Assembly (NCBI RefSeq): GCF_005871185.1
Contig: NZ_SWKN01000007.1
Span: 372,001 to 436,000 of the forward strand
Source: Limnobacter alexandrii
GTDB taxonomy: Bacteria > Pseudomonadota > Gammaproteobacteria > Burkholderiales > Burkholderiaceae_B
Direction: 5' to 3'
DNA: 64,000 nucleotides
Shown here: positions 17,999-26,351 of the stretch, piece by piece
Layout: the number at the start of each line of letters is the position of its first letter
Position numbering within the stretch: the stretch's first letter is position 1
Translations under genes and position numbers: made by a program
Notes under the pieces: model-generated
What the model was told of the DNA's origin: nothing
Databases searched by the model: none
Seen by the model: the letters and a program-made list of their open reading frames with translations, nothing else

Positions 17999-19234
17999 AT
18001 GCTGTATCAAATGCACGAATTTCAACGAGCACTGCTTAACCCGATGACCATTTGGGCAGAGGCTGGCTCCAAGCTTTACAGCAACCCGTTCAGTCCCTTG
18101 GCCCACTTGCCCATGGCGCGCCGTATTTCAGCGGGTTTCGAGCTGATGTACCGCTTGGGCAAGGAGTATGAAAAACCTGAATTCGGCATCACCACCGTGA
18201 AGTGTGGTGACCGTGAAGTATCGATTGCTCAGGAAATTGTTGAAACCAAGCCATTTTGCAAACTGATTCATTTCCGCAAAATGATCCCTGCGGAATCCAA
18301 GCCGCTAAAAGCCCAGCCCAAGGTTTTGGTGTTTGCGCCCTTGTCGGGACACCATGCAACCTTGCTGCGCGATACAGTCAAAACCCTGCTTCAAGACCAT
18401 GATGTATTCATCACCGATTGGGTCGATGCGCGCATGGTACCCCTGTCCGAAGGCGAGTTCCACCTCGACGACTACGTGCATTACTGCATCGAGTTCATTC
18501 AGCTGCTGGGACCCGATGTACATTTGATTTCAGTTTGCCAGCCCACCGTACCCGTAATGGCGGCAGTGTCGCTGATGGCCTCGAACAAAGACCCGAAACA
18601 GGCCAAAAGCATGACCATGATGGGCGGCCCCATCGACACCCGTGAAAGCCCCACCGAGGTGAACAACCTGGCCACCAAAAAGCCCTATTCATGGTTTGAA
18701 AACAATGTCATTTACAGTGTGCCACACACCTACCCAGGCTACCTGCGCCGTGTATACCCCGGCTTTTTGCAGCACCTTGGCTTCGTCAGTATGAATCCGG
18801 ACAAGCACGCTCAAAGCCACTACGACTTCTACATGCACTTGGTTGAGGGTGATGGCGAAAGCGCCGAAAGCCACCGCCAGTTTTACGATGAATACAATGC
18901 TGTGCTGGACATGCCCGCAGAGTATTATCTGGACACGATTAAAACCGTGTTTCAAGACCATGCCCTGCCCATGGGCACCTGGGAAGTTCGCGGCCAGCGT
19001 GTCAAGCCCGAAGATGTAAAAACCGTCGCGCTGCTCACCATTGAAGGTGAGCTTGATGATATTTCCGGCCCAGGCCAAACCAAAGCCGCCCTCAAGCTTT
19101 GCAAAAACCTGCCAGCTGACAAGAAAGAGCATTACGAAGCCATGGAATGCGGACACTATGGTATCTTCAGCGGTCGCCGTTGGCGCGAGAAGGTATACCC
19201 GAAAATCCGTGAATTCATTGCCAAGAATGCATGA
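17999..19234 (+). CDS. phaZ: Intracellular polyhydroxyalkanoate depolymerase PhaZ
   Basis: A 411-residue cytoplasmic enzyme that mobilises stored PHB/PHA granules. There is no signal peptide, as expected for the intracellular class. The nucleophile region LISVCQPTVPVMAAV has Cys (residue 180) in place of the usual lipase Ser, as in the Cupriavidus PhaZ1 family, and the C-terminal part carries the GELDDISGPGQTKAA and MECGHYGIFSGRRWRE motifs with the catalytic Asp and His. A strong ribosome site (CCGGAGGCA) precedes the ATG. Its end overlaps the rnfB-like gene by 8 bp. Confidence 0.94.
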   Translation: MLYQMHEFQRALLNPMTIWAEAGSKLYSNPFSPLAHLPMARRISAGFELMYRLGKEYEKPEFGITTVKCGDREVSIAQEIVETKPFCKLIHFRKMIPAESKPLKAQPKVLVFAPLSGHHATLLRDTVKTLLQDHDVFITDWVDARMVPLSEGEFHLDDYVHYCIEFIQLLGPDVHLISVCQPTVPVMAAVSLMASNKDPKQAKSMTMMGGPIDTRESPTEVNNLATKKPYSWFENNVIYSVPHTYPGYLRRVYPGFLQHLGFVSMNPDKHAQSHYDFYMHLVEGDGESAESHRQFYDEYNAVLDMPAEYYLDTIKTVFQDHALPMGTWEVRGQRVKPEDVKTVALLTIEGELDDISGPGQTKAALKLCKNLPADKKEHYEAMECGHYGIFSGRRWREKVYPKIREFIAKNA

Positions 19235-19868
19235 GCAACTTGTACAACAAATAGATGATCTACTTCCTCAAACCCAATGCACACAGTGTGGGTTTGAGGG
19301 TTGTTTGCCATACGCCAAGGCCTTGGCCCGACAAGAGGCCGACCTGAACCGTTGCCCCCCAGGCGGCGAGACCACAATTGCGGCATTGTCTGCACTTCTC
19401 AATCTTCCGAGAAAACCTGTAGACCCCGACTGCGGCACCACCATTGAACGGCACATTGCCAGCATCAACCCCCAGCATTGCATTGGCTGCACACTGTGCA
19501 TCAAAGCCTGCCCGGTGGATGCAATTGTGGGCAGCAGCAAACGCAGGCATGCTGTGCTGGCCGAGCTTTGCACTGGCTGTGAACTTTGTATTCCTCCCTG
19601 CCCGGTTGACTGCATCGACATGGTGTTCATGCCTGAATTCAGCGACTGGGATCAAACCCAGGCGCATGCGGCCCGCGCGCGAATGCAGCTTCGGGAAACA
19701 CGCTTGATGCGGCAAAAACAAGAGCAGGCCGAAAGACTCGAGGCCAAGGCCATCCACAAACTGGACGAGCTTGATGACACCCCGAGCCCCGATGCCGCAG
19801 CCAAAAAAGCAGTAGTGCAGGCTGCACTGGCCAGGGCAAGGGCACGGCGACAGGCACAAACACCATGA
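19227..19868 (+). CDS. RnfB/RsxB-like electron transport protein with two [4Fe-4S] clusters
   Basis: A 213-residue iron-sulfur protein. The N terminus has the RnfB Fe-S domain (QCTQCGFEGCLPYAKAL, then a Cys at NRCPPGG), followed by two ferredoxin motifs (CIGCTLCIKACPVDAI and CTGCELCIPPCPVDCI) and a basic Ala/Arg-rich tail. It lacks the N-terminal membrane helix of full RnfB. No other rnf/rsx subunit is near, so it is an orphan. In gammaproteobacteria nth also sits beside the rsx cluster, and here only rnfB remains linked to nth. Starts upstream of 19227 would lie deep inside phaZ. Confidence 0.88.
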   Translation: MHEQLVQQIDDLLPQTQCTQCGFEGCLPYAKALARQEADLNRCPPGGETTIAALSALLNLPRKPVDPDCGTTIERHIASINPQHCIGCTLCIKACPVDAIVGSSKRRHAVLAELCTGCELCIPPCPVDCIDMVFMPEFSDWDQTQAHAARARMQLRETRLMRQKQEQAERLEAKAIHKLDELDDTPSPDAAAKKAVVQAALARARARRQAQTP

Positions 19869-20497
19869 ACAAAGAAAAACGGACCGAAATTTTCAAACGC
19901 TTTCAGCAAGCCAACCCGGAACCAAAAACCGAACTGGAGTATTCAACGCCGTTTGAACTGTTGGCTGCAGTCTTGCTCAGCGCGCAGGCCACCGACAAAG
20001 GCGTGAACATCGCCACGCGCAAATTGTTCGCAGTGGCCAATACGCCGGCGGCCATTGCCGCGCTGGGTGTTGCCGGGGTTGAGGACTACATCAAGACAAT
20101 TGGCCTGTTTCGATCCAAAGCCAAGCACCTTGTTCAAACCGCCGAAATTCTGCGCGACCAATACAAGGGCGAGGTTCCCGCCGACCGCGAAGCACTGGAA
20201 AGCCTGCCCGGCGTGGGTCGAAAAACTGCCAACGTGGTACTGAATACTGCATTTGGGCAACCCACCATGGCTGTCGATACGCATATTTTCCGGATCAGCA
20301 ACCGCACCGGCATTGCCCCGGGGAAAGATGTGCTCGAGGTTGAGAAACGCCTTCTGAAACTGGTGCCGCAAGAGTTTATGTTAAACGCGCATCATTGGCT
20401 GATTTTGCATGGTCGCTATGTGTGCAAAGCACGCAAACCGGAATGCACTCGTTGTAGTATCGTGGACTTGTGCGAATTCAAAAAGAAAACAACATGA
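19865..20497 (+). CDS. nth: Endonuclease III
   Basis: A 210-residue DNA glycosylase/AP lyase that removes oxidised pyrimidines. The helix-hairpin-helix with catalytic Lys (LPGVGRKTANVVL), the conserved Asp (VDTHIFRISNR) and the C-terminal [4Fe-4S] loop (C-x6-C-x2-C-x5-C, CKARKPECTRCSIVDLC) are all present. It overlaps the upstream iron-sulfur gene and the downstream FIST gene by ATGA, so the operon is tightly coupled. Confidence 0.97.
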   Translation: MNKEKRTEIFKRFQQANPEPKTELEYSTPFELLAAVLLSAQATDKGVNIATRKLFAVANTPAAIAALGVAGVEDYIKTIGLFRSKAKHLVQTAEILRDQYKGEVPADREALESLPGVGRKTANVVLNTAFGQPTMAVDTHIFRISNRTGIAPGKDVLEVEKRLLKLVPQEFMLNAHHWLILHGRYVCKARKPECTRCSIVDLCEFKKKTT

Positions 20498-21588
20498 GCC
20501 ACGCAATTTGCGTTCAAGTGTTTGCAGAGCCCAGGTTTGAAGACGCGAGCACGCTGATTGAAAGTGCCGTGGAGAAGGCCGGGCTTCGGCGCCACTCCGA
20601 CTACATCAGCCGGGTCATTCTGTTGTGCACGCCGCATTTCGCCCCTTTGTTACAAGACCTTGCGCAACTGTGCGTCAGCAAAACCAATTGCATGAATGTA
20701 TGGGGTGGCTGTGTCTCTGGCCTGTTGGGCCAAGGCCAGGTTTTCAGCAACGAGCCCACCGTGTTGATCGCCGTGTTTGGTGAAGAGTATGAAACCCCAC
20801 AAGACAAGCCGCCCGCAGGGCATTCCGCCTTGAACCTTTGCATGGTTGAGCACGAGCAGGTACTGGCAGATCACTGGACACTGGCCGATTGCGAGCCCAA
20901 CTCAAGCGTGGTGCAAGCCGATACGCTAGGTTTATTGTCTTATGGCGCAAATTACGCAAAAATGCCGCGAGTTGAGCACGGTCGACTCAGTGGCGAGGCC
21001 ATTTGCTCAACCCAACTCTTGGTACAAAACCCATTGGTTCTGAATTCTGAGGGGCTCACGTTTCTGGGACCCTATCAAACAGTGACAGAAAGCAATGGTC
21101 TGTTTCTGATCCGAGTAGGCAATGAGAAAGCCGCTGCTGCCCTTCAATGCCCCAGTGAACAGCCCCGCCCAGTGGGCATGCGTTTGCAGGTGGTGCACGA
21201 CAAGGGCGAAAGCTGGATACCCGTAATGGAAATTCATGCCGATGGCACCTTGGGACTGGCCGCACCTGTGCTGAAAGGGCAAAAGGTGCGCCTGGCCCAC
21301 CGAACACCCAAGGCAATTGATCGTGAAATTCACGAATGGATGCCCGCTGTCGGCGCTCATTTCAATGGCAAAGCGCCCCAAGTGGGTGTTCTTTTCGCGG
21401 GCTTCGAACGCAGCCAAATGTGCCATGCCGATGACAACGACATCGCCACTGTACTGGCCAATTTCCCGAATACCGAATGGATCGGCGTTTTTGGTCAAGC
21501 TGCATGGCTTAACCAAGGTGGCACAGTAGTAACGCCCCCTAGAAACAATCGACTCAGCCTGTGCCTGTTTGACACGCCACAGGTGTAA
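20494..21588 (+). CDS. FIST domain protein
   Basis: A 364-residue cytoplasmic protein with the layout of FIST sensor proteins: an N-terminal FIST_N part (VFAEPRFEDAS to NVWGGCVSGLLGQGQVF) and a C-terminal FIST_C part (GVLFAGFERSQMCHADDNDIATVL and WIGVFGQAAWLNQGG). FIST domains are thought to bind small ligands such as amino acids and usually feed signal-transduction domains; none is fused here. The start at 20494 overlaps the nth stop (ATGA). The role in an operon with nth and an Fe-S protein is unknown. Confidence 0.8.
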   Translation: MSHAICVQVFAEPRFEDASTLIESAVEKAGLRRHSDYISRVILLCTPHFAPLLQDLAQLCVSKTNCMNVWGGCVSGLLGQGQVFSNEPTVLIAVFGEEYETPQDKPPAGHSALNLCMVEHEQVLADHWTLADCEPNSSVVQADTLGLLSYGANYAKMPRVEHGRLSGEAICSTQLLVQNPLVLNSEGLTFLGPYQTVTESNGLFLIRVGNEKAAAALQCPSEQPRPVGMRLQVVHDKGESWIPVMEIHADGTLGLAAPVLKGQKVRLAHRTPKAIDREIHEWMPAVGAHFNGKAPQVGVLFAGFERSQMCHADDNDIATVLANFPNTEWIGVFGQAAWLNQGGTVVTPPRNNRLSLCLFDTPQV

Positions 21589-21607
21589 CACACGAGGTAA
21601 GTTCTTT

Positions 21608-22042
21608 ATGTTCAACCCCACGCGAGACCAAGCACGACTGTTTTTCCTGAACAGCTGGAAGAAATATCACAAAGAAGAGCCATTGAGCGAAGCGGAAAGC
21701 CTTGCCCTGCAATGGATGACCAAACACCCCGAGTATTTTGAAATTTTTGATGCCGAACCAGAATCGATTCTTGCGGCCGACTTCTCGGTGGAAGCGGGCC
21801 AAAGCAATCCTTTTCTGCACTTGTCCATGCACTTGGCAGTGGCTGAACAGGTCAGTATCGATCAGCCACCCGGCATTCGGGCTGCTTTCTCAAAACTGTG
21901 CGAAAAAATGGGCGATGACCACAAAGCGGCCCATCAGGTGTTTGAATGTTTGGCCGAGCAAATTTATCAGCAACAGAAAAACGGTGTTGCTTTCAGCAGC
22001 GAGAACTACATTCAATGCATTCTGGAACACAGCGGGGTTTGA
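21608..22042 (+). CDS. DUF1841 family protein
   Basis: A 144-residue cytoplasmic protein beginning MFNPTRDQARLFFLNSW, the hallmark N terminus of the DUF1841 family, with the conserved NPFLHLSMHLAVAEQVSID block and a C-terminal HQVFECLAEQIY helix. Function is unknown; the His-rich block might bind metal. It is the last gene of the phaZ operon, 19 bp after the FIST gene, and is followed by a strong terminator. Confidence 0.88.
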   Translation: MFNPTRDQARLFFLNSWKKYHKEEPLSEAESLALQWMTKHPEYFEIFDAEPESILAADFSVEAGQSNPFLHLSMHLAVAEQVSIDQPPGIRAAFSKLCEKMGDDHKAAHQVFECLAEQIYQQQKNGVAFSSENYIQCILEHSGV

Positions 22043-22062
22043 TTCACCCCTGCTTTCACCAT

Positions 22063-22103
22063 AAAAAACCCGCTTCAGCAACAAGGCTTCAAGCGGGTTT
22101 TTT
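22063..22103. terminator. Terminator between DUF1841 and cytochrome c genes
   Basis: AAAAAACCCGCTT pairs with AAGCGGGTTTTTT over 13 bp with a 15-base loop. The A/T runs on both flanks make it usable from either convergent transcript. Confidence 0.85.
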
Positions 22104-22136
22104 ATTAAGCTCAGTCCACCAAGACTGACAATCAAT

Positions 22137-22469
22137 TTACTTCTTCAAGTACAAATCGCCTTCAAGCGATGCAAAAAATGCGGACAAGTCCTTGATGTCT
22201 TGCTGGCTTAGACCCGCGGACATTCCCGCCATGATCGCATTGTTGCGGCCGCCCTTCTGGTACTGCTTCAAGGTATTGGCGATATAGTCTGCATGCTGAC
22301 CAGCCAGCTTGGGGTATGAGGGGTCCATGGTCTTGTTCCAGTTGCCTTCAACAGCGTGGCAAGCCGCACACTGGGCTTCGGCCTTGGCCTTGCCTGCTGC
22401 AATGTCAGCAGCCTGGACTGAGAATGATGCGGCAAACAAGGCTGCAGCGATAGCGAATGTAGTTTTCAT
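22137..22469 (-). CDS. Monoheme c-type cytochrome (c553/c4-like domain), gene 2 of a pair
   Basis: A 110-residue periplasmic cytochrome with a Sec signal peptide (about 20 residues, ending SVQA) and heme motif CAACH. The YPKLAGQHADYIANTLKQYQKGGR segment is the hallmark of c4/c553-type domains, and the axial Met is expected in IMAGMSAGLS. It lies 22 bp after another cytochrome gene and is probably co-transcribed with it. Its redox partner is not identifiable. Confidence 0.88.
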   Translation of the reverse strand: MKTTFAIAAALFAASFSVQAADIAAGKAKAEAQCAACHAVEGNWNKTMDPSYPKLAGQHADYIANTLKQYQKGGRNNAIMAGMSAGLSQQDIKDLSAFFASLEGDLYLKK

Positions 22470-22491
22470 ATTGAGATGTCCTTTTTGCTAT

Positions 22492-22833
22492 TTACTTGGC
22501 TTGCGCGTAGTACGCGGCCAGGTCAGCGATGTCTTGTTCGGTTAGCGTTTCAGCAATACCGCGCATAGTGGGGTGCTTGCGATCGCCCTTTTTGTAGGCG
22601 TTCAGCGCTGCCTCAATGTACTTGGCATTCTGGCCGGCAATATAGGGTACGTTGTACACCTCGGGGAAGCTGGCTTTGTAACCGGGAATACCATGGCAAC
22701 CGATGCACATGGACTTCTTCGATGCCGCTGCCTCGGCGTTGCCTTCAACAGCCATTGCGGGGGTGGCAAAAGCCACCGCAGCCAACAGGCCGATAGCGCT
22801 CATTGCGCGAACAGTCAAACCGATACGTTTCAT
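22492..22833 (-). CDS. Monoheme c-type cytochrome (c553/c4-like domain), gene 1 of a pair
   Basis: A 113-residue periplasmic cytochrome. The signal peptide ends near ATPAMA, and the heme site is CIGCH. The VPYIAGQNAKYIEAALNAYKKGDRKHPTMRGIA stretch corresponds to the c4-type core, including the likely axial Met. Two single-domain cytochromes in tandem could together act like a split diheme c4. It is the promoter-proximal gene of the pair and diverges from the MoxR gene. Confidence 0.88.
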   Translation of the reverse strand: MKRIGLTVRAMSAIGLLAAVAFATPAMAVEGNAEAAASKKSMCIGCHGIPGYKASFPEVYNVPYIAGQNAKYIEAALNAYKKGDRKHPTMRGIAETLTEQDIADLAAYYAQAK

Positions 22834-23043
22834 CTCGCTCTCTCGTCAACAAATGTAATTGGAGGTCAGCCGCGCCATTTTGTGTAAGAGGTGGCGCTGG
22901 GCAAAAACCTTGCTATTTTACGGTCGATCTGCCGCTTAGTCTATGTACAGCTTGCCGAAAGCGCCAAATTGGATGAAAAATTCAGCAAATAAGCCCTGAA
23001 AAGCCCTTACACTGGCGATATTGAATTACAAGGAATTACAAAA

Positions 23044-23886
23044 ATGCGTTTTGAAGGTAGCAAAACCTACGTCGCAACCGACGATCTCAAATTGGCTGTG
23101 AACGCAGCCATTACACTGCAGCGTCCCTTGCTCATCAAGGGTGAACCCGGTACTGGTAAAACATTGCTGGCCGAAGAAGTGGCGGCCTCACTCGGGCTTG
23201 AACTGATGCAGTGGCACATCAAATCAACCACCAAAGCCCAACAGGGCCTTTACGAGTATGATGCGGTGAGCCGACTGCGAGACTCGCAACTGGGTGAAGA
23301 ACGTGTCAAGGACATTGCAAATTACATCGTAAAGGGCGTGCTTTGGCAGGCATTCGAGAGCGACAAGCCCGTTGTGCTGCTGATCGACGAAATCGACAAA
23401 GCCGACATTGAATTCCCGAACGACTTGCTGCGTGAAATCGATCGCATGGAATTCTTTTGCTACGAAACCAAGCAATTGATCAAGGCCAAGCACCGCCCCA
23501 TCGTCATCATCACTTCGAACAACGAGAAAGAGTTGCCCGATGCATTCCTGCGTCGCTGCTTCTTCCATTACATTCAGTTTCCTGACAAGGCCACCATGGA
23601 AAGCATCGTGGCTGTTCACTTCAAGAACCTGAAAAAAGAACTGCTTGATGCGGCCATGGCCAGCTTTTTTGGCATTCGCGCCCTGCCCGGCTTGAAGAAA
23701 AAACCCACCACATCCGAGCTGATCGACTGGCTGCGCTTGCTGCTGGCTGAAGACATTCCCGCCAGCGCACTGCAAGCCAAAGACGGCAAAGAAGCCATAC
23801 CGCCCATGCACGGCACCCTGCTTAAAAATGAGCAAGATGTAGAACTGTTCAACCGCTTGGTGTTCATGGCCCGCCAGGGTCGCTGA
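23044..23886 (+). CDS. MoxR-family AAA+ ATPase (CoxD-like)
   Basis: A 280-residue AAA+ ATPase. Walker A GEPGTGKT lies at 33-40, Walker B is VVLLIDEIDKAD with the following EFPNDLLREIDRMEF, and sensor 1 is IVIITSNNEKELPDAFLRRC. MoxR ATPases act with VWA proteins as chaperones that mature metal enzymes or complexes. The VWA partner follows 14 bp downstream, the pairing seen for CoxD/CoxE. No target enzyme gene is adjacent, so the client is unknown. Confidence 0.9.
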   Translation: MRFEGSKTYVATDDLKLAVNAAITLQRPLLIKGEPGTGKTLLAEEVAASLGLELMQWHIKSTTKAQQGLYEYDAVSRLRDSQLGEERVKDIANYIVKGVLWQAFESDKPVVLLIDEIDKADIEFPNDLLREIDRMEFFCYETKQLIKAKHRPIVIITSNNEKELPDAFLRRCFFHYIQFPDKATMESIVAVHFKNLKKELLDAAMASFFGIRALPGLKKKPTTSELIDWLRLLLAEDIPASALQAKDGKEAIPPMHGTLLKNEQDVELFNRLVFMARQGR

Positions 23887-23900
23887 TAAAGGCTTTTGCT

Positions 23901-25076
23901 GTGTTACTGGATTTTTTCTTTCAACTTCGCGATGCCAAAATTCCCGTCACAGTGCGGGAATACCTCACCCTGCTTGAAGGGATGAAGGCACAGTTCATGA
24001 CGCCAAGCCTGGACAACTTCTACCATTTGTCCCGCCTCACGCTAGTAAAAGATGAACGCTTTTTCGATCGGTTTGATCAAGTGTTTGGCAGCTATTTCAA
24101 AGGGCTGGAAAAGAACATGGATTTGTTCGCCCAGTTGCCGAAAGACTGGCTGGAAAAGCGATTCAACCGCGAATTCACACCTGAAGAAATGGCAGCCATT
24201 GAAGCCATGGGTGGGCTGGACAAGCTGATGGAACGCTTGAAAGAACTGCTGAAAGAGCAAAAAGAACGGCACGAAGGTGGCAGCAAGTGGATTGGCTCGG
24301 GCGGCACCTCGCCTTTCGGTAACAACGGCTTCAATCCTGAAGGCGTTCGGATTGGACAAGACGAGAGCCGCAACCGCCGTGCCGTGAAAGTGTGGGATCA
24401 GCGCCTGTACCAGGATTACGACGACGAACTGGAAATCGGTACCCGCAACATCAAAATAGCACTTCGGCGGTTGCGCCGGTTCGCGCGCGAAGGTGCACAA
24501 GAAGAACTGGATTTGGACAACACCATTGAGTCCACGGCGCGCAATGCAGGCTGGCTGGATTTGAAAATGCGCCCTGAACGGCACAATTCGGTGAAGGTAT
24601 TGATGCTGCTGGATGTGGGCGGTTCCATGGACGACCACATTCGCCGCACCGAAGAATTATTCAGCGCCGCCAAAAGCGAGTTCAAACACCTTGAGTTTTA
24701 CTACTTCCACAACTGCGTCTACGACTTTCTGTGGAAAAAGAACCACCGCCGCCACAGTGAACGCTTTCAGACCCACGACATACTGCGCACCTACAACAGC
24801 GACTATCGACTGATATTCGTGGGCGACGCCACCATGAGCCCCTATGAAATTCTCCAGCCGGGTGGCTCGGTCGAGTACAACAACAAGGAAGCTGGCGCAG
24901 TGTGGTTGCGTCGTTTTCTTGATCGCTTTCCGAAAGCCGTGTGGCTCAATCCGGAACCCGAAGGGCTTTGGCAATATCGCCAAAGCGTTGAAATCATTCA
25001 AAATATTATGGAACACCGCATGCACCCCCTCACGGTGGCCGGGCTTGAAACTGCGATGCGATACCTTAGTAAGTAA
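23901..25076 (+). CDS. VWA domain-containing CoxE-like protein
   Basis: A 391-residue cytoplasmic protein. The N-terminal half is helical (LLDFFFQLRDAKIPVTVREYLTLLEGM), followed by a Gly-rich linker and a von Willebrand A domain. The metal-site motif reads LMLLDVGGSMDDH, that is DxGxS rather than the canonical DxSxS. Later features are YFHNCVYDFLW and FVGDATMSPYE. It forms a unit with the MoxR ATPase directly upstream. Confidence 0.88.
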   Translation: MLLDFFFQLRDAKIPVTVREYLTLLEGMKAQFMTPSLDNFYHLSRLTLVKDERFFDRFDQVFGSYFKGLEKNMDLFAQLPKDWLEKRFNREFTPEEMAAIEAMGGLDKLMERLKELLKEQKERHEGGSKWIGSGGTSPFGNNGFNPEGVRIGQDESRNRRAVKVWDQRLYQDYDDELEIGTRNIKIALRRLRRFAREGAQEELDLDNTIESTARNAGWLDLKMRPERHNSVKVLMLLDVGGSMDDHIRRTEELFSAAKSEFKHLEFYYFHNCVYDFLWKKNHRRHSERFQTHDILRTYNSDYRLIFVGDATMSPYEILQPGGSVEYNNKEAGAVWLRRFLDRFPKAVWLNPEPEGLWQYRQSVEIIQNIMEHRMHPLTVAGLETAMRYLSK

Positions 25077-25145
25077 TCCTTGTATTCCTTTTTCTGACCC
25101 TCCCCGTTATTAGCAACACAAACACATTTCGTGTGGAGAAAGAAA

Positions 25146-25736
25146 ATGGAAACCAAACGTACCCATCCCCTGATTATTACTGCCGCTGTCGCCGTAATTT
25201 TGGCCGCGGGCATTGCAATTGCCTCCATGACGGGCCTGCTGCCCAGCAGTAACGCCAACATGAGTGATCAAGAAATCGCCCAGATGGAAGAAGAAGCGCG
25301 TCTGGAAGAAGAGGCAAAAGCCAAAGAAGCCGCGGCCGCCAAGAAAGCCGCTTCGAAGCCTGTGGCCTCCAAGCCAGCACCCGTTCAAACTGCCGCTACA
25401 TGCAGCACCTGCGGTCGGGTTGTTGAAATTCGTCAACGTACCATTCAAGGTGAAGGCTCCGGTATCGGTGCTGTGGCTGGTGGCGTCGTAGGCGGCTTGC
25501 TGGGCAACCAGATTGGCGGCGGTAGCGGCAAGAAAGTAGCCACAGCAGCCGGTGTGGTTGGTGGTGCAGTATTGGGTAACAAAATCGAAAAAGACCGCAA
25601 TTCATCGACACAGTACGACGTGGTTGTTCAGTACGACGCTGGCGGCTCAGACGTATTCAGCTTCAGCAGCCCACCCAGCTGGCAGTCTGGCGACCGCGTA
25701 AAAGTTGTGAACGGTCAGATCACCTCTAGCCTGTAA
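25146..25736 (+). CDS. Glycine zipper 2TM domain protein
   Basis: A 196-residue envelope protein. An N-terminal hydrophobic segment (residues ~9-30) may be a signal anchor. A Glu/Ala/Lys-rich coiled region follows, then a CSTCGRV pair, then a glycine zipper (VAGGVVGGLLGNQIGGG and VVGGAVLGNKI) as in the SlyB/Rickettsia 17-kDa group. The C-terminal part (YDVVVQYDAGGSDVFSF) is beta-rich. ATG 25146 is used because GGAGA lies at the right distance. Role in envelope integrity is inferred from the family. Confidence 0.85.
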   Translation: METKRTHPLIITAAVAVILAAGIAIASMTGLLPSSNANMSDQEIAQMEEEARLEEEAKAKEAAAAKKAASKPVASKPAPVQTAATCSTCGRVVEIRQRTIQGEGSGIGAVAGGVVGGLLGNQIGGGSGKKVATAAGVVGGAVLGNKIEKDRNSSTQYDVVVQYDAGGSDVFSFSSPPSWQSGDRVKVVNGQITSSL

Positions 25737-25765
25737 ACCCGCTCATCTGTTTACAGGATTTGTTT

Positions 25766-25792
25766 GGTCACCCAGCAATGGGTGGCCTTTTT
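25766..25792 (+). terminator. Terminator behind the glycine-zipper gene
   Basis: GGTCACCCA and TGGGTGGCC form a 9-bp stem (one G-T pair) with a GCAA loop, followed by five Ts. Confidence 0.87.
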
Positions 25793-25877
25793 CATTTGTA
25801 GTTGCTGGCATTGGAACCAGTTCAGTGGCACAGGCACTCAATTCAAATGCCCTCTTTTTGAATTCAAGGCTTGAAAC

Positions 25878-26339
25878 ATGACTGCACTGAACAACCAGGA
25901 TTTACTGAACGCATTGGCCAACTGGGTCGGGCAACAAAAATGCCCCTATCGCGAGGACAACAAAGTGAAGCAAACTTCAGTCAAACTGGTTTCCAATTCG
26001 CCAAATGCATGGCTGGAAATCAAAGAAACGGACAAGGGGCTGATGGAAGTCACATGCATTCACCGACTCATGGAACAAGACGAACACAGCAACCTTGAAG
26101 AAATTCGCAAAGAATGCACACAATTCAATGCCTTGATGGAACGCGTGCGTTTGCCGGTTTACATGTGGGAAGACAGCGATAAGTCCGAGTTTCAGTTGCG
26201 CTGGCAGGAAACCCTGCTAACGCATGCAGACTTGAAATATGTACAAAGATTTTTTGAGCAATCGCTTTATTTGGCCAACGCCCTGCAAAGCCGATTGGGC
26301 TGGGCTTTGAATGATCAAGCCCAGCCACTCAGCCATTAA
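25878..26339 (+). CDS. Unrecognised 153-residue cytoplasmic protein
   Basis: I do not recognise the family. The protein is acidic and soluble, with no signal peptide or membrane segment. It appears to have an alpha-beta N-terminal half (VKLVSNSPNAWLEIKETDKGLMEVTCIHRLM) and a helical C-terminal half. It follows a terminator, has its own leader, and converges on htpG with a 12-bp gap. Codon use and length fit a real gene. Confidence 0.7.
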   Translation: MTALNNQDLLNALANWVGQQKCPYREDNKVKQTSVKLVSNSPNAWLEIKETDKGLMEVTCIHRLMEQDEHSNLEEIRKECTQFNALMERVRLPVYMWEDSDKSEFQLRWQETLLTHADLKYVQRFFEQSLYLANALQSRLGWALNDQAQPLSH

Positions 26340-26351
26340 TAATTGCCAGCC

